Below are positions 50,792-63,731 of a stretch of 64,000 nucleotides of DNA, piece by piece. This stretch comes from Siderastrea radians (lineage: Eukaryota; Cnidaria; Anthozoa; Scleractinia; Rhizangiidae), in NCBI GenBank assembly GCA_964017195.1, contig OZ024890.1, positions 49,963,593 to 50,027,592 on the forward strand, given 5' to 3'. Position 1 is the stretch's first letter, and the number at the start of each line of letters is the position of its first letter. A program made the position numbers and the translations under genes. The notes under the pieces are model-generated. The model searched no databases, was not told the origin of the DNA, and was given only the letters and a program-made list of their open reading frames with translations.

Positions 50792-51379
50792 ATTTGGTTC
50801 TTTATTTTTGGCTGATTAGATCCTTTACTACAGGATCCGGTACTTTTATTTTGTTACGGTGGTCCATGCAAAGTTTATTGTTTCCGCATTTTTCTATCCC
50901 GTCTTCCTCATTAGGGACCTTGTCCGTCCTTAGGAATATGGGAAATATAAAATTCTCAAACATATCGCACAAGCCTTTTTTCTCTTCTTTTTCAGCATCC
51001 AATAGAGTAATTTACAGCCATTACTGCTTATGAATGCGCTGGCACACCGGGATTGCCAGACTATAATGAGGAACTCTTATTTTTGAAATAATTCTCGTTC
51101 GTTCTGTTGCACTGTTTTTTTAAATCTTTTTTTTGGTCCGAAGACGGACCCATGTTATAATGGCAACAAGGATACTTCTCTACACTGGAAATTGACCATG
51201 GTCTTACCCTCAGAAATACGAGCAAACTCATACCCCCGCCTTAATTCATGGGGGGGGGGGGGAATAAAAGAAAATCCCCGCCGGAGGGAGGGTGTCGTCT
51301 GCCCCCCTAGTACATTCGGCGACTAAGCTATAAGGGTACTCATACTACCTTTCATTTAGACTGTTAAAGTATATATTCA

Positions 51380-51870
51380 CTACCCTTCAAAGTAACACTA
51401 GACACCAAGTTAAGGGAATTCCAATACAAAATACTTCATAGGATCTGATGTACAAATGACATGCTTTTCAAATTTAGAATAGTCGATTCTCCGCTATGTT
51501 ATTTCTGTGGTGAAGAAATAGAGACGTTGGAACACTTTTTCTTTTTCTGTGAAAGGGTACGCACTTTCTGGAAGGAACTAAACACCATCCTCAAATCAAA
51601 AAAGATAACTTCTAGTTCTTTTGATATTAAAGATGTTATTTTTGGCCTTTTTCACCCGGAGAACAACAGTATTTTTAGCTAATTACATTATTCTCGAGAG
51701 TAAATACTTCATCTACCGTTCTAAGTTAAATAAAACCTCCCTCTCTACTCCCATACTACTAACAAAATGTAAGAAAACATACCAAATCGAGCGTTTCATC
51801 GCGAGGAAAACCAACAAACTATACCTTCACAGTAAAAAATGGGGACCCTTCATTTCACTAATGGAGCAGT
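51380..51870 (+). pseudogene. LINE ORF2 C-terminal fragment (Tx1/L1-like type)
   Basis: Reads KLREFQYKILHRI, an in-frame TGA, then MLFKFRIVDSPLCYFCGEE and LEHFFFFCERVRTFW. This is the Cys/His end of a LINE reverse transcriptase. After a one-base shift near 51680 it continues NYIILESKYFIYRSKLNKTS and ERFIARKTNKL to a TAG at 51870. It is 5'-truncated, as usual for dead LINE copies. It ends before an AT-rich 3' UTR that reaches about 52120. Confidence 0.85.
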
Positions 51871-52243
51871 AGCTATCACCTTCGCGACGAACTTAAGTTA
51901 AACGACGGGTATTGCTTTTTGTAATCTTCAGGTGGCATAGCATTGTATAGGTATAATGTAGAGTGTAGTTTAATGTTTTATGGTGCTGTAGTGGTCAACA
52001 GAATATGTATATGTAAATACGTAAATGTGTAAGTATTTAAGTAATTATGTAAATTAGTGGGTAGGCATGTGAAGTTTATTTGTAGTTTATGTCTTGCATT
52101 CTATATTCAATTAAAAAAATTAGGGTACTCAGCGATAACACATACCCCCATCCACTTTTCGCATAGCTAAACTTGCACGAAGCCATAGTTGTCTATAGAT
52201 GTGCTCAAAAGAGTCAGTAAAAAAAGACGGTAACGGTATTTAA

Positions 52244-52901
52244 GGACGTTCGCGCCAATTGTTTCTGCGCATCCTTACTGCGCACGCAATTCATTTCGTG
52301 ATGTCATGCCACGTCATACATTAAGCGCGGCCGCTGTTGAAGAAATGTGGAGATATATAGCGCTAGTGGGCACTTTAATATCTATGCACGGGTTTAACGC
52401 TCTTAAATGTTCGGTGACCCCATATTTTCTTTTGATAGATCACTTTCTTTGTCGATTATCTACGTTTTGTGAAAAATTAAAGAAAATCTGTATTGTAGAA
52501 GTTTGATTTTTTTCAACTTTTCTGCCCTCGCATCATAGAATGCTACTATTATTGCAGCTGCACGGTGTTCGTTAAAGTCGATCTTAGAGGTTGAATTTAA
52601 TTAAAAGGATGACACCGGTTCAAATTATTTACTTAACAGAGCCACTTAAGTAAAATTTGACTAAGAAAGTGGGTCTATAGTGAATCATTTTTAATATTTT
52701 TCGACTAACAAGCACTGAGGCCATGTCGAGTTACGAGGGCCGATTTGTCAAAATTGGGGTAGTTTTTGACGCGCTTTATTTCGAAAACGAAGTCGGTGAC
52801 CCCCCAATTTTTTTCCATTTCTGACATAGGTAACTCATTATCTGACTGTAGCCAAAGTATGAAAAAAATCTGTATTGTAGAAGTTTTTCGCGCGAACGTC
52901 T
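52244..52901. mobile_element. 658-bp TTAA-flanked element with GGACGTTCGCGC ends
   Basis: The left end GGACGTTCGCGCC and right end GCGCGAACGTCT are flanked by TTAA (52240-52243 and 52902-52905). Related over both ends to the larger 30251-34896 element, so it is a deletion derivative of the same family. Confidence 0.88.
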
Positions 52902-53377
52902 TTAAGCAGGCTCGAAAGGGTTTTTAGCCGTGCGCGCGCGCGTAGTCTGCACACGACACAGCTAGAATGCATGCGTCAGCGGAGTAAATCCAAATTTTTA
53001 TTAATAAGTCGCGCGCGCAAAACACCGGAAGTTAAATGCCGCTTAAAATCGCTCAAACCGGAAATAAAACTTGCGCGAAACATTTGTTTTTATCTCGAAA
53101 TTTTGCTCGGTGACCTATCCTGATTTTTGCATGCATGTAACACTAAGTGTGGCAATTCAAATAGAAGCTTTTGGAAGAAAGTTATTCAGTGGAATTTTTT
53201 GAAATTCATAAGATGGCTTTTTCGATATAACTTAACTTCTACTGAATAACTTTTTGCTATACCGTCAGAGAAGTTACAAACTTTAGGGAGCTTTCTAAAA
53301 ATGCAATAAAAAGGGTAGGTCACCAATTTAGTTTTTCGGATAATTGACGAAAACTGACGTTTCCCTTGCACCAAGAG

Positions 53378-53900
53378 CCTGGTAAAACCAGGGTTTTACC
53401 CTGGTCCAAGCCTGGTTAAAAAACCAGGGTACCCTGGTTCTTAAACCAGGCTTACCAGACTCAAACCCTATGTGCAAAAAAGTCTGGTAACCCTGGTTAC
53501 CCTGGTTATTTAGAAAACCAGGGTTACCAGACGTACCAGGGTAACCAGGGTTTAACCAGACTCTGAGAAGTCTGGGCTAACCTAGGTTACCCTGGTTACC
53601 CTGGTAAGTCTGGTGACCCTGGTTTTCTAAATTACCAGGGTTACCCGGGTTTAACCAGGCTCTTAACGTCTGGGTTGACCAGGGTAACCCTGGTAAACCT
53701 GGTTGGTACATTTTACTGAAAACCAGGCTTACCAGACTCGGACCCTATGTGCAAAAAAGTCTGGTTAACCCCGGTTTCCCTGGTAAGCCCGGTAACTGTG
53801 GTTGTCTGCATAACCAGGGTTACCCAGGTACATTATTTTTGACTATAACATCTGGGTCAACCCCGGTAACCTTGGTTTTTCTAAGAAGCCTGCTGATGCT
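53378..53900. repeat. Array of CCAGG/CCTGG-type half-palindromes
   Basis: More than 30 short units such as CCAGGGTTACC, CCTGGTTACCCTGG and AACCAGG occur in both orientations with little other sequence. A longer direct repeat (AACCAGGCTTACCAGACTC followed by CCCTATGTGCAAAAAAGTCT) recurs with a spacing of 277 bp (accagac at 53454 and 53731). Confidence 0.92.
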
Positions 53901-54009
53901 GGGAAATTTCAAGAAAGCATTGGAAACCAGTAAACTGAGGTTTGTAGCCAATGTTCAAAAAGACTAAAAAGCATAGTATCCTTAACTATGGATAACATGG
54001 ATATAGTCC

Positions 54010-54245
54010 TGGGCCCAGTTGCATAAAGCAACTTGAGATTAAAAGGGTTTTTTTGCAACAATTCCCTTTGTTCTGGAGGATTTCTTCGTGTTCTCTTTGT
54101 GTTTCCTAAAGTACTCTACTCTATACTCACTAATCTGTCTTCGGCCGAGTTATCCGTGATACTGTGCGAAAAAGTCCTCCAGAACAAAGGAAATGGTTGC
54201 AGAAAATTCGCACTTAATCTTAACTTGCTTTATGGAGCCGGGCCC
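54010..54245. mobile_element. Foldback MITE with GGGCCC ends
   Basis: TGGGCCCAGTTGCATAAAGC pairs with GCTTTATGGAGCCGGGCCC apart from small gaps. CAACTTGAGATTAA / TTAATCTTAACTTG and TGTTCTGGAGGA / TCCTCCAGAACA also pair. Confidence 0.88.
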
Positions 54246-54349
54246 TTGTGAACTAAACGCAAATACTAAGAGTTACACAGTACATGTATCATGAAAGGCC
54301 CAAATGTACATGTGCACACACAATTACTTAAAGAGCCATTGTCACCCAC

Positions 54350-54820
54350 AGTGCTTTACGCGCCGAGGTACATTTTTCATATATGAAAAATACACCATTT
54401 TCTTGATTGTTGTGAAGTCTGATTTGTATCTTCTTCCATCACTGCCGTTAGCGATCCGAAAGCACTAGTGTGAATTTTGACTTGACATTTAAGTGTCGCC
54501 GTATCGATTTCTTTGTATATTTCCGAATTCTGAGGTGTTTTCGCAGTGGGGAAGGAGATCTTTAGATTGGATGCCTCGTAGGGTTCAGGAAAGTTGAGGC
54601 GAAGACCGAGTCTTCCGGGCTCTGCCAAGGTTGCACGGCTGAAGGAGTCTGTGTATCAGCAGCGGAGGGAAAGAAGAACATCTACCGGTTTCAGCAATAC
54701 TACTGACAGTGCGTTTGCCGAAATAGTGCTACATTCGTTGCCAAATGAAAACAGAAGGAACGATAATTTACCACAAAATAACAGTAGCTACGGGCTTGCT
54801 CCAAAATAATGCTTATCGTC
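54350..54820. other. Open segment of unknown nature
   Basis: Both strands stay open for 70-83 codons (54594-54809 on plus, 54628-54377 on minus) and base composition is less AT-rich than around it. The plus frame is basic (LPGSAKVARLKESVYQQRRE). I recognise no domain, so it is not called a gene. It could be a decayed transposon exon. Confidence 0.3.
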
Positions 54821-54896
54821 ATGAGCTTGTGCTGTTTTGCTTAATTATTCCTTGTGTTCACTGTCTGTTTATGTTTTATTTTTACAAAAAGCGTAA

Positions 54897-55225
54897 GTGG
54901 GTATTCTGGTTTTGCGTCCATCGACATCAGTCGATGCGATCGATCATGCAATCAATCGATCGGACTGTAATAGATCCATGTATATGCATTGAATGCAAAC
55001 TCAGATCTTGAGTAGTTTTCTCCAGTGACATCTAGCGACGAAGACGTCAACATTCTTACTACTTGCTTTTGTCTTATTATTCTTATATCGAGTGGAAGTG
55101 GCTACTCTGGTTTTACGTCCATCGAGATCGATGATCAATCGATCGATCAATCAATCGGTTGTTATAAAAGCTCCATACGCGTTGACTACAAAGTCAGATC
55201 TAGAGTTGTTTTCTCCGGTAACATT
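54897..55225. repeat. Two direct copies of a ~130-bp unit, rich in ATCGATCG
   Basis: AAGTGG(G/C)TA(T/C)TCTGGTTTT and a GTCCATCGA segment start both copies (54897 and 55092). Both hold GATCGATCA-type palindromes and end CAGATCT, TTGAG/AGAG and TTTTCTCC. Confidence 0.8.
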
Positions 55226-58200
55226 TAGCAAGGAAGATATTATGATTTTCAGGGGCTACTACTGTGAATATCAGCTTGCTGAAAGGCCAGTGCGGCAGGG
55301 TATAATCTGTGAAACGTCCGGCAAATGCGCCAGCCAAACTTCAAAACAAAAGCACAACCGCGCAAAGCACTTTGAGTGACACTGGTTCTTTAAACAATAC
55401 CGCACCAGCATACTACCTAAAATCTTCAAGTACAAGGTATACATTGTAGGTTGTAATGAGAAATGATAAAATATAAAAAAAGTAATATTTGTCCAGGTTT
55501 ATCCTGCATTCAAGACTACTACAGCAAACCCCAAGCCCAGTGTACATTAAATGTACATGTACACTGTATAACGCTTTGTATTCTATGCCAGTCACTTTGT
55601 GGCCACATTCAGTTTACCTCAGAATGTCTATTTTTTAACAAATCTCCAATATCAGTTAAAATATTTACAGTGTATCTGTGCATATGAGGCAAAACCAAAT
55701 GAAAAGAATCATTGAGTAACAGGGAGTATACACATTCACTGATTTTACATTTACGGTCTTATCTGTTTTGGCTGCCTTCATTTCACTTGCGGTTAACAAT
55801 CCTCTGAGTTCAGTCCTCTTATGGCCTTATACATGTAGACGTGGTCCTAGAAAAAAATATTGAGAAGAAATTAAAAAAAAGTTCTAGGCCTGTCATACAC
55901 TCAACATTATTAGGTTGTAATGTTAATTTTCAATAACATAATTATAATAAAGGTTCATGTAAATTTACAATAACATTATGAATACAGTTCAAGCAGTGAA
56001 CAAAATTAGTAAAAGGTGTAAATATTAATTTAATGACTTTTAGTCAAGTATTGGGTTCCAAAGCTGTGGAGTAACAAAATAAGAAAGATTTCTTAAAATA
56101 AACTGTCACTTTAGTGACATCGACAAACATCATAAGCATTACAGTGATAGTCCATTTCAAAACCTTAATAGCCCTGATCAGAATACAATTTTCTATTACA
56201 CCATAACAGAACACATCCTGTTTGCATGTATTGTACTTAGTGAATTCACGATGATCCAGTTTTCACATGTTCATGTACGAGGTTCCAACAAATCTCCAAA
56301 AATGATGTGCCTATTGACTGAGCGAGAGGACTAGACAGGAAAATATTTGGCTTAAGGTCATGGTGTACAGACTGAGCACAGCGAGGTCTGTTTGCCACGA
56401 CCGGCTTGCCCTAACTCTGTCAATACACATTTATCATACCACCAATTTCATGCTACATGTAAATACATGTATTTTTGGAAAATTTCAAAACTATGCTTAA
56501 AAATACTCAAAGCATGTTAAAGTGCACGCGTGTTGAATGAACCAATGATGTGTGCAAGACTGGACGGGCTTTTTCCAGACTGGCTTGCATCAACCCACCT
56601 GGCCCTACACACATCAACTCGGAATACATCTGTACCGTATATACATGTAATACACTAAGAGAGAACTGTTGTCCACCCATCATGGAAAAACGGCTTAGTT
56701 ACAAAAAGCCAAAACCACACCACTTCTATACTTTCCTGGCAGGGATGTACAACACTGTGCCATGGCTGTTGATGTGTCACTACTTTCAACTACTTATGCA
56801 AATTGATGTCAGTTTTCAAGATATCATGTTGTTGAGTGGTGAATTGTTCATGGGTACCAGCTAGTTTTTTTTATAATATTGTGTTGGTGGGGATGTACGG
56901 TGGTATAAGAAGTTGAGGTCTCAAGTGACTGAAAAATGAAAATGGTGGACATGAAATTCAAAGCCCAGATGCAAGGAAATACAATGTATGCTACTATTGT
57001 AGTTTTAACCCTGTTATCCCAAGCAGTTGGCCTCTAGTGGTCTAACGTGGTTGTAACTGGGTGTAGATGCTATGTAGTGAAATGAAATGAGACCCCAAGA
57101 GAAGCTGAACCTGAGGTGTTCCCTATACCAGCCCAGAGTTCTAACCACTACATGTACAGTAACCTACATTGTACAGAATGTAGATTACATAGGAGTCTAG
57201 ACGTGAGCTACAGGTGTACAGCTGTATTGTAGGGCATTACTTACAGTACAAGGTCACCATACAGTCAGATGCCTTTAACACTGCCCTTTCTAGCACTATG
57301 CAGGACATGATACAGTATGAACCTAGTAAGATGACCTACTTCACTAACAGTTTTCTTGTAGATTAGTACAATCACGTAGCTGGAGTGCAGAAGGTCATGG
57401 GTATGACTTCAGTTAGGGATTTAACTTAGTGTCCTAATCCTACAATTGCTTCATGTTGAGCACATGTATCATCATTCTTTTGGTTAATAAATGACCAATC
57501 TTAGTAATTATTTACAACATCAGTAATTATTTTACAATATTAATAACCATGGCTCTATATCAGCAGGGCTTTTGTTTCAGTGTACTGGTCGGGATTGTGG
57601 TTTGTCCACAATAATCTAGTATCCATGTCTTAAAAATTCAAGCATTCAATGATCACCAAGGAGATAATGTCTTCATATGACACGAATCCATATGCCATTC
57701 TGTCAAAATCTTTAAAAGGAATGCCTGCAACCAACACCCAATACACTGTACATGTACACGTCCTTTGTTTAAAGAAAACAGATCTACATGTAAGCAACAC
57801 AAATTTGAAGTGTAACATGAGGATTCTAATGTATACAGCTAAAACGTTGTCTGATTTTACAGCCTTGAGCTTACACGAGGAGACCGAAAGGTAGTATGGG
57901 TAGCTGAAAATGGTTTGTGATTCGGCTGTAATTTCGCAGTTGTCGCTACCGTAGGAGGGGTGAAAGTACCATAAACACTTGCCTGTATGATTTAATTTGT
58001 GTAGGGGTGAGCCACAGCTAAGCTTGGTAAATTTATTAATAGATTACCCATAGCACCTTGTGGTCTCATTGCGTAGGTTTTCCGACAACGTTAATAATTA
58101 ACGTTGTCGGAAAACCTACAGCTACAAATTATAGGGCATTACTTACAGCTACAATTATTGTAGCTGTATGTTTGAGTAACTTACCTGATCATGTGTGATG

Positions 58201-60600
58201 CATTCCTTTGCTATGTACAACATGCATCAAGAAACTGTTTTGCTGTAGAACTTGGAGTCATACTGATACAATGTGTACAAATGTAGAAACCTGATGAAAA
58301 ATTTTGAGAGTAAAATTAATAAATGGATCATAAAAAATAAACTTACTACTCAAATACATGTACATGTAGCTACATGTATAAAGGTGAATGTAAATCATAC
58401 TTTAATTTCATCTATACCACAGTACATGAACTACTTTACAGACCCCAGGAGATTGTTGAAGGAGCAGTGTACATGTAGATGTATGAGGTTCAGGTTTGAA
58501 CTGAAATTTAACTTCTATATAGGATGTAACTAAACAGCGCCAGTCATCTAGCCCAGTTGATTGTGTTATTGACCTTTCAAATACATGTACAGTACATGTG
58601 TAAGGTAATATTTGGTTCTTGGGCAAAAGTGCAAAAAACTCACTGGAGACAGTTTGACACAATGAACACCATCCCCTTAAAGCCAAATAATTTTTTCCTT
58701 CAGCTCTTGCTTTAGGTCAGTAAGCACATAATTTTTTAAATTAGGAAATAAGCCAAAAATTGAAAAGTTGCCATTTTGAAGGCTGTTTTCCCATAACATG
58801 ATTGAGCAGTTTTGATGATTTTCAAAAAAAGAAAAACATTCATGAGACACTCAAATGCCCTCCTGGATTTATAAAGTTCTTTCATCTACATGTAGACTAC
58901 TCCGAACAAGTAGGTACATTGTTTTCATAATGTTTTCTGCACACTACAGGTGTAATTAGTATATCACATGCCATTCACCTCCGAGCACAACAGTGGTCAC
59001 CTCCACAGTTTTTTTGTCCATATCTGATAACAAGTTACCTGTACCAGTCTGTGGGGCTGGATATTAACTTGTGTGGCATAATAATTATTATACTGAGAGA
59101 ACCATTATTCACCTTAATGTCTGTGACATTTAACATTTATTCCATGAGCATGTATGTACTGTGTATAGGGTGGTAAGTAACCAACAAGGTGCATAGCACA
59201 AATGTTCCTGCTACAGTACATGCCTTTAGCATAACAATTGCAGTGTCGCACTGCTGTGTGTCTCTGTGACATGTCCCTGCAACATGTCCCCTCATACCCT
59301 GGCATCTACCGTATACAAAAGGAAGGAATTCAATGCCTGAAATTGAGAATTTAGTGTATTACTACTACGTGTATAGGGTCTCCACTGTGAGTCTGTCATG
59401 GAAAAATTACTGTTTAGTATTTAGGCATACATTGGACATTAGGTTGGGATGAAAGTTCATAAATCTGGTGACCATTTTAGAACTGTTCATTGCAATGAAA
59501 AACTCCCATATGCAAACTCCCTTGAAAAGAGGACTTTGAGAAATGCACACATTTCCACCTTATGCCACTAGAATAAAAATGCTATGGTGTCAAGTCCTGG
59601 AGTCGTTACTATTCAAATAATATCAAATCTGATCATGTTAGTACACATCACTATCTTTGCTTAAAAAAAATCAAGAATTCTCATAAACCGTTAAAGAACT
59701 CACTAATTGGCAAATTATGCATGTTTCATTTCATGTTTTCTCCGCTTTGACAAGTGATTAAAGAAAAACTTAGGCTTTCATTGTATTCAAGTTTATGTGT
59801 ACACGTATCTGAGTGAAACGCATTTCAACTGAACTGTTGGTTAGCGTGTAGGCATTATGAAATCACCTACAACTAATCACCAATGATACATGTAGATGCA
59901 TGGAGATACACGTACGTGCTTACATGTGAAATGCCTACTCCTCAAATTATTCGGATTTGCGAAGTTCTGATAGTGGTACGTCGACTACTTCTTGGTCGGT
60001 AAACCTTTGTTTTACTACGCCGGGCTTATCACACTTTGATGTGAAAAGTGTAAGTCACAGAATGCCACATGTGTGAACAATGGCTTTCGTTGTTACTTGA
60101 TACCACTGTCCCACTTGGGGTCAATTTCACAAAGGCCGTTTTCGATTATGATTTGCAACGTGCAAATTTGCACAGTGTACGCTTACACTGTGTGTTAAAG
60201 CTTGTTACACTCATTTGGCAGAATGTCACAAAGAAAGGAACTTTAAGCCTTCCATTGAAAACTAAATGTACATGAAATGTTAGTCATACCAGCTACGTAT
60301 TATGAGGAATTAGGTTACATGTACTCACCGGCCTTGAAATCGATCGATCAGTCCGTTGGTAATTCAGTCCGTTTATACTTGAATCGAGCAATCATCAACC
60401 ATCTTTACAATCATCTTCCAACAGAGCACGATCTGAGTTGAGCCTTGCTAATCGTAAGCGAAAATAATCTAAAGAATAGCGTAATAAACCACTTTCACGT
60501 ACGATAACCAGCTCCATTCGACACAAACCCATCTTATTTGAAACTCACCGCCGGTTACCCAGCTATGCGACCGGGCCGCCTTCAAGGGGTCATGTGATTT
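55226..60600. other. Gene-poor region rich in TACATGTA
   Basis: No ORF with a recognisable domain. The palindrome TACATGTA and close forms recur many times (for example 56453, 56464, 57152, 58363, 58371, 58472, 58584, 58889), far more than elsewhere in the window. Also holds a 47-bp perfect-arm palindrome at 58073. Confidence 0.55.
58073..58119. repeat. 47-bp near-perfect palindrome
   Basis: Arms GTAGGTTTTCCGACAACGTTA and its exact inverse meet with only a few bases between them. Confidence 0.95.
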
Positions 60601-62340
60601 ACAACCGCACGCTCGAGAATTGCAGGCGCAAGTAGCCGGTGAATGTGTGTCTGTGTCTGTGATCTGTGTGTGTTGGATTTCTCCGTGTTTGTATGCGCCA
60701 GAAAGTGAAACGTGGATAGTTTTTTACTCCAGTGGTTGAAGAGTTGTGGGATTCGATGCAGAGCTGCCCTCCCTTACACAAAGGTACAGTATTAATCTTA
60801 AATTTCTTGAATAGATTCTACCTCCTCTTTGGCGGCCATTTTGGTTCGTTCAGTTCGGCTGAGGTCAGAAAAGTAAGTTACTCGGCCGAGTTTGGCGACC
60901 AGACATAAATGTCCAGTGAAAAAAGTGAGCTTCATTTGCAACATATTCGAATTTTACCTAATAAGTTGGATTTTTGCAAGAATATAGAATAATAATTCTT
61001 AGATAGTGACTTTTCTTGCAAGTAAATAGGTCGAATAAATTTCAATCACTGTGTTATAGTCAAGCAGCACTCTCGTTCTGCAGCCAATTGGAACGATGAT
61101 ATACAATGTCGCCTCAGGACAAACGTTCGTTACTCAAACTCAGTCAAAAAGTTGGACTTGGTGAGCAAATATAGACAGGCTAAATTAGAATCTATCTGGC
61201 AAGCCATTTGCATGTTACTGAATAAGAATGGTCTCTTTTGTTCATAAAACATTAATACACTTGTAAGTAAATAACTGGCTGGATATTCTAAAATTTCTCA
61301 ATCAACATTACCTTCTGTAAAATCAAAGTGAACCAGTTTTGGTGTGAATTTTTATCAACTTACCGATATTGTGTTTTTGCATTCCATCTACCATGAATGA
61401 CTGGGAATTATTAATTTAGGATAACCTTTATTGACATGTCACTTTTTGGTCATATAAGAAATAATGTACATGTGTCAACTTCAGATTTTACTTCCAATTC
61501 AATTTCTGGTGGTCTGCAATAGCAGTACTGTCAAGTTCTATTAGTTGAATTAACTGTTATTTAAACATACTTTAGCGTGCATGGTTGCTGAAGGAAAGTA
61601 TTTATGTGGGGCCTCTTTGCATGGATTTCCTGTCTGGATGAATAACCCTACTTTATTTATGTTTTATTTATTTATTTATTTATTTATTTTGTTATTTGCT
61701 AAATACTGTATACAAGATGGTCACCCACCCACTCTTTCAGTTTTGTAACTAAATGGTGGCTACATGTATACATAAAGGACAAGACAAGCATTTTAACCCT
61801 TTTTGGGTGAGAAATCTAATAAACTAGCCAGTCCACCCAGTCTTTCGTGTAGAGCTGGCCCTTCAAAGACCTTTGCAAGTCACTGAGTAGGTGTTTCTAG
61901 TTACAGTTCACCAATCAACTTCTGTTATGTTACAGTACTTTTTTGCCTCAAATTTTGTCAGTGGCTGAGAATATATACTATACACATGTACATGTATATA
62001 TGGGTCCATTCAGTGACTATTTGGCTTGTTAAGCATACAATAGTATTTTTCACTGTTTAAAAATACACCATTTATTAGGGGTTGCATGTACGTAATTATA
62101 AGAGCACGCAAAAGGTGTGCCTGTAGATGCCATACCAAAGGCACTAGCTACTCCTATTCGTCTGAGAGGAACTGTACAATATGGTCGCAGTTTTTTGGTT
62201 ATTTCCCTTGGTATTTTATTTATGTTTATTTTACTTTGTATTTTTTTTCCAGGTGCATTTGTTAAAAACTGAAAACAGTATTTCCAAGTCTAACAGGGAA
62301 TCCTGGGCAACAAAGCAGATAAGAAATACCACAGCATTTG
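60601..62340. other. Possible 5' gene region, otherwise non-coding
   Basis: Around 60540-60910 the sequence is less AT-rich, with TTGGCGGCCATTTTGGTTC and GTGTGTCTGTGTCTG runs, which would suit a promoter or 5' UTR. No coding exon could be confirmed. An (ATTT)n run lies at 61660-61690. Confidence 0.3.
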
Positions 62341-62347
62341 CAGTTCA

Positions 62348-62608
62348 GGGCCTATTTAGATAGTCTGAGTTTTACTTATGCTGCTGGTCTGGCATATCAT
62401 TGGAAATATTGTAACGAGTTCACTTCATTTATCATTGCCTTTCGCTATGATTGTCGTAAGGTTTTAACACATTTCAAAATCCTGCAGCATTTTTTTATGC
62501 CATGCACGACAGGCATGAGAAAGTTTTAGCTTTTATTTGCATGGAACAGCTTGCATTGTAGGCTGTTCATTAGCATGTCGCATACAACATAGTCTAAATT
62601 GGCCCTTT
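62348..62608. mobile_element. MITE with GGGCC(T/A)ATTTAGA ends
   Basis: AGGGCCTATTTAGATAGTCT at the left and AGACTATGTT-type inverse with TCTAAATTGGCCCT at the right. The end motif is close to that of the 37728-38001 MITE, so the two may be distant relatives. Confidence 0.75.
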
Positions 62609-63731
62609 ATATGTACAGTGTAGTTTTGTTACTTTTTCAATTAGACCTGAAACTGAACAGAACAGAACAGAGGTATGAGTTTAAACATGGAGCAATCTTG
62701 TAGGGTGAGACACTTTTGCTTGGATCACTTGTTACGTGTACATTTAAGCCGCATTAGCAGTTTAGACATATTTGTAAGATTTTTACATGATGAAACTCAG
62801 ATCAAAATGATAAGTTTAAAATGTTCGTTTAGCCATGGACGTTTGCCACAAAAAGTTATAAATTAGGAAAAGCATCAAGAGGCAAAAAAACCAGACTCAA
62901 AAGAAAACTGGGACTATGAAGGAAAGAATGTAATAATTAAAAATTAAGTCCAGCTAGCACGATGAAGGTGGCAACCAGCATAATGAGACGTCAAAATAAA
63001 CCAAATTGAAGTCAACATGTACACACAATGTACGTCGTTCTCTTTCCAGATTTTTTTGTGGAAACAGCTTTCTATCTTGCGTGTAATGGTTAATACATTT
63101 ATTGAATGAGATCAAGTAACTGAAACTACAGCCCACCGAAGTTATACCTTCACAGATTCCTTTCATTTTTGCGTTGTAGGTGAAGTGACAAAAATGAATA
63201 GGTATGAGAAAAATCATTTTTTTCAGTCTAAAGCTTCAGTTTAATACCTGGTGATGTAAGATACTGTATCAACCAGTGGCAAATTGACTGTTTTACATAA
63301 CTTGATAATTTTTCATATCTTTTGGCAAAAAAAACAAAACTCTAAGCACAAAAAATACTGTTAAGTTAAATTACATTGTAATGTACGTAAAAGATTTTTG
63401 GGGGCATGTCTTTTTAATATTTTTTTGACAAATGCTATCAAAATTAGATTGAAATATAATATGTACTTGTAATATCAAAGTACATACACGGTAATCACTA
63501 CGCAAGAGCTTGCTTTGCAGTTGTGCGTGAGTGGCAATTGTGCATGTGTTTTTAAATTCTAAGTGAGCAGCTCCTAAACCAATTTGATGAAATTCAGCCA
63601 AAGTTGTAATATAGTTTTCCAGCAATACCATGTCCGCAAATTTGAATTTTCCTTCTATTTGAAAGGTTTAGCTTTTTTTCCAGAGGTACATGTAGTGCCT
63701 TTTATCTCTCAGCCTTACATTGTAAATTTTT
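62609..63731. other. Gene-free stretch
   Basis: AT-rich, with no supported gene or repeat. Confidence 0.45.
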
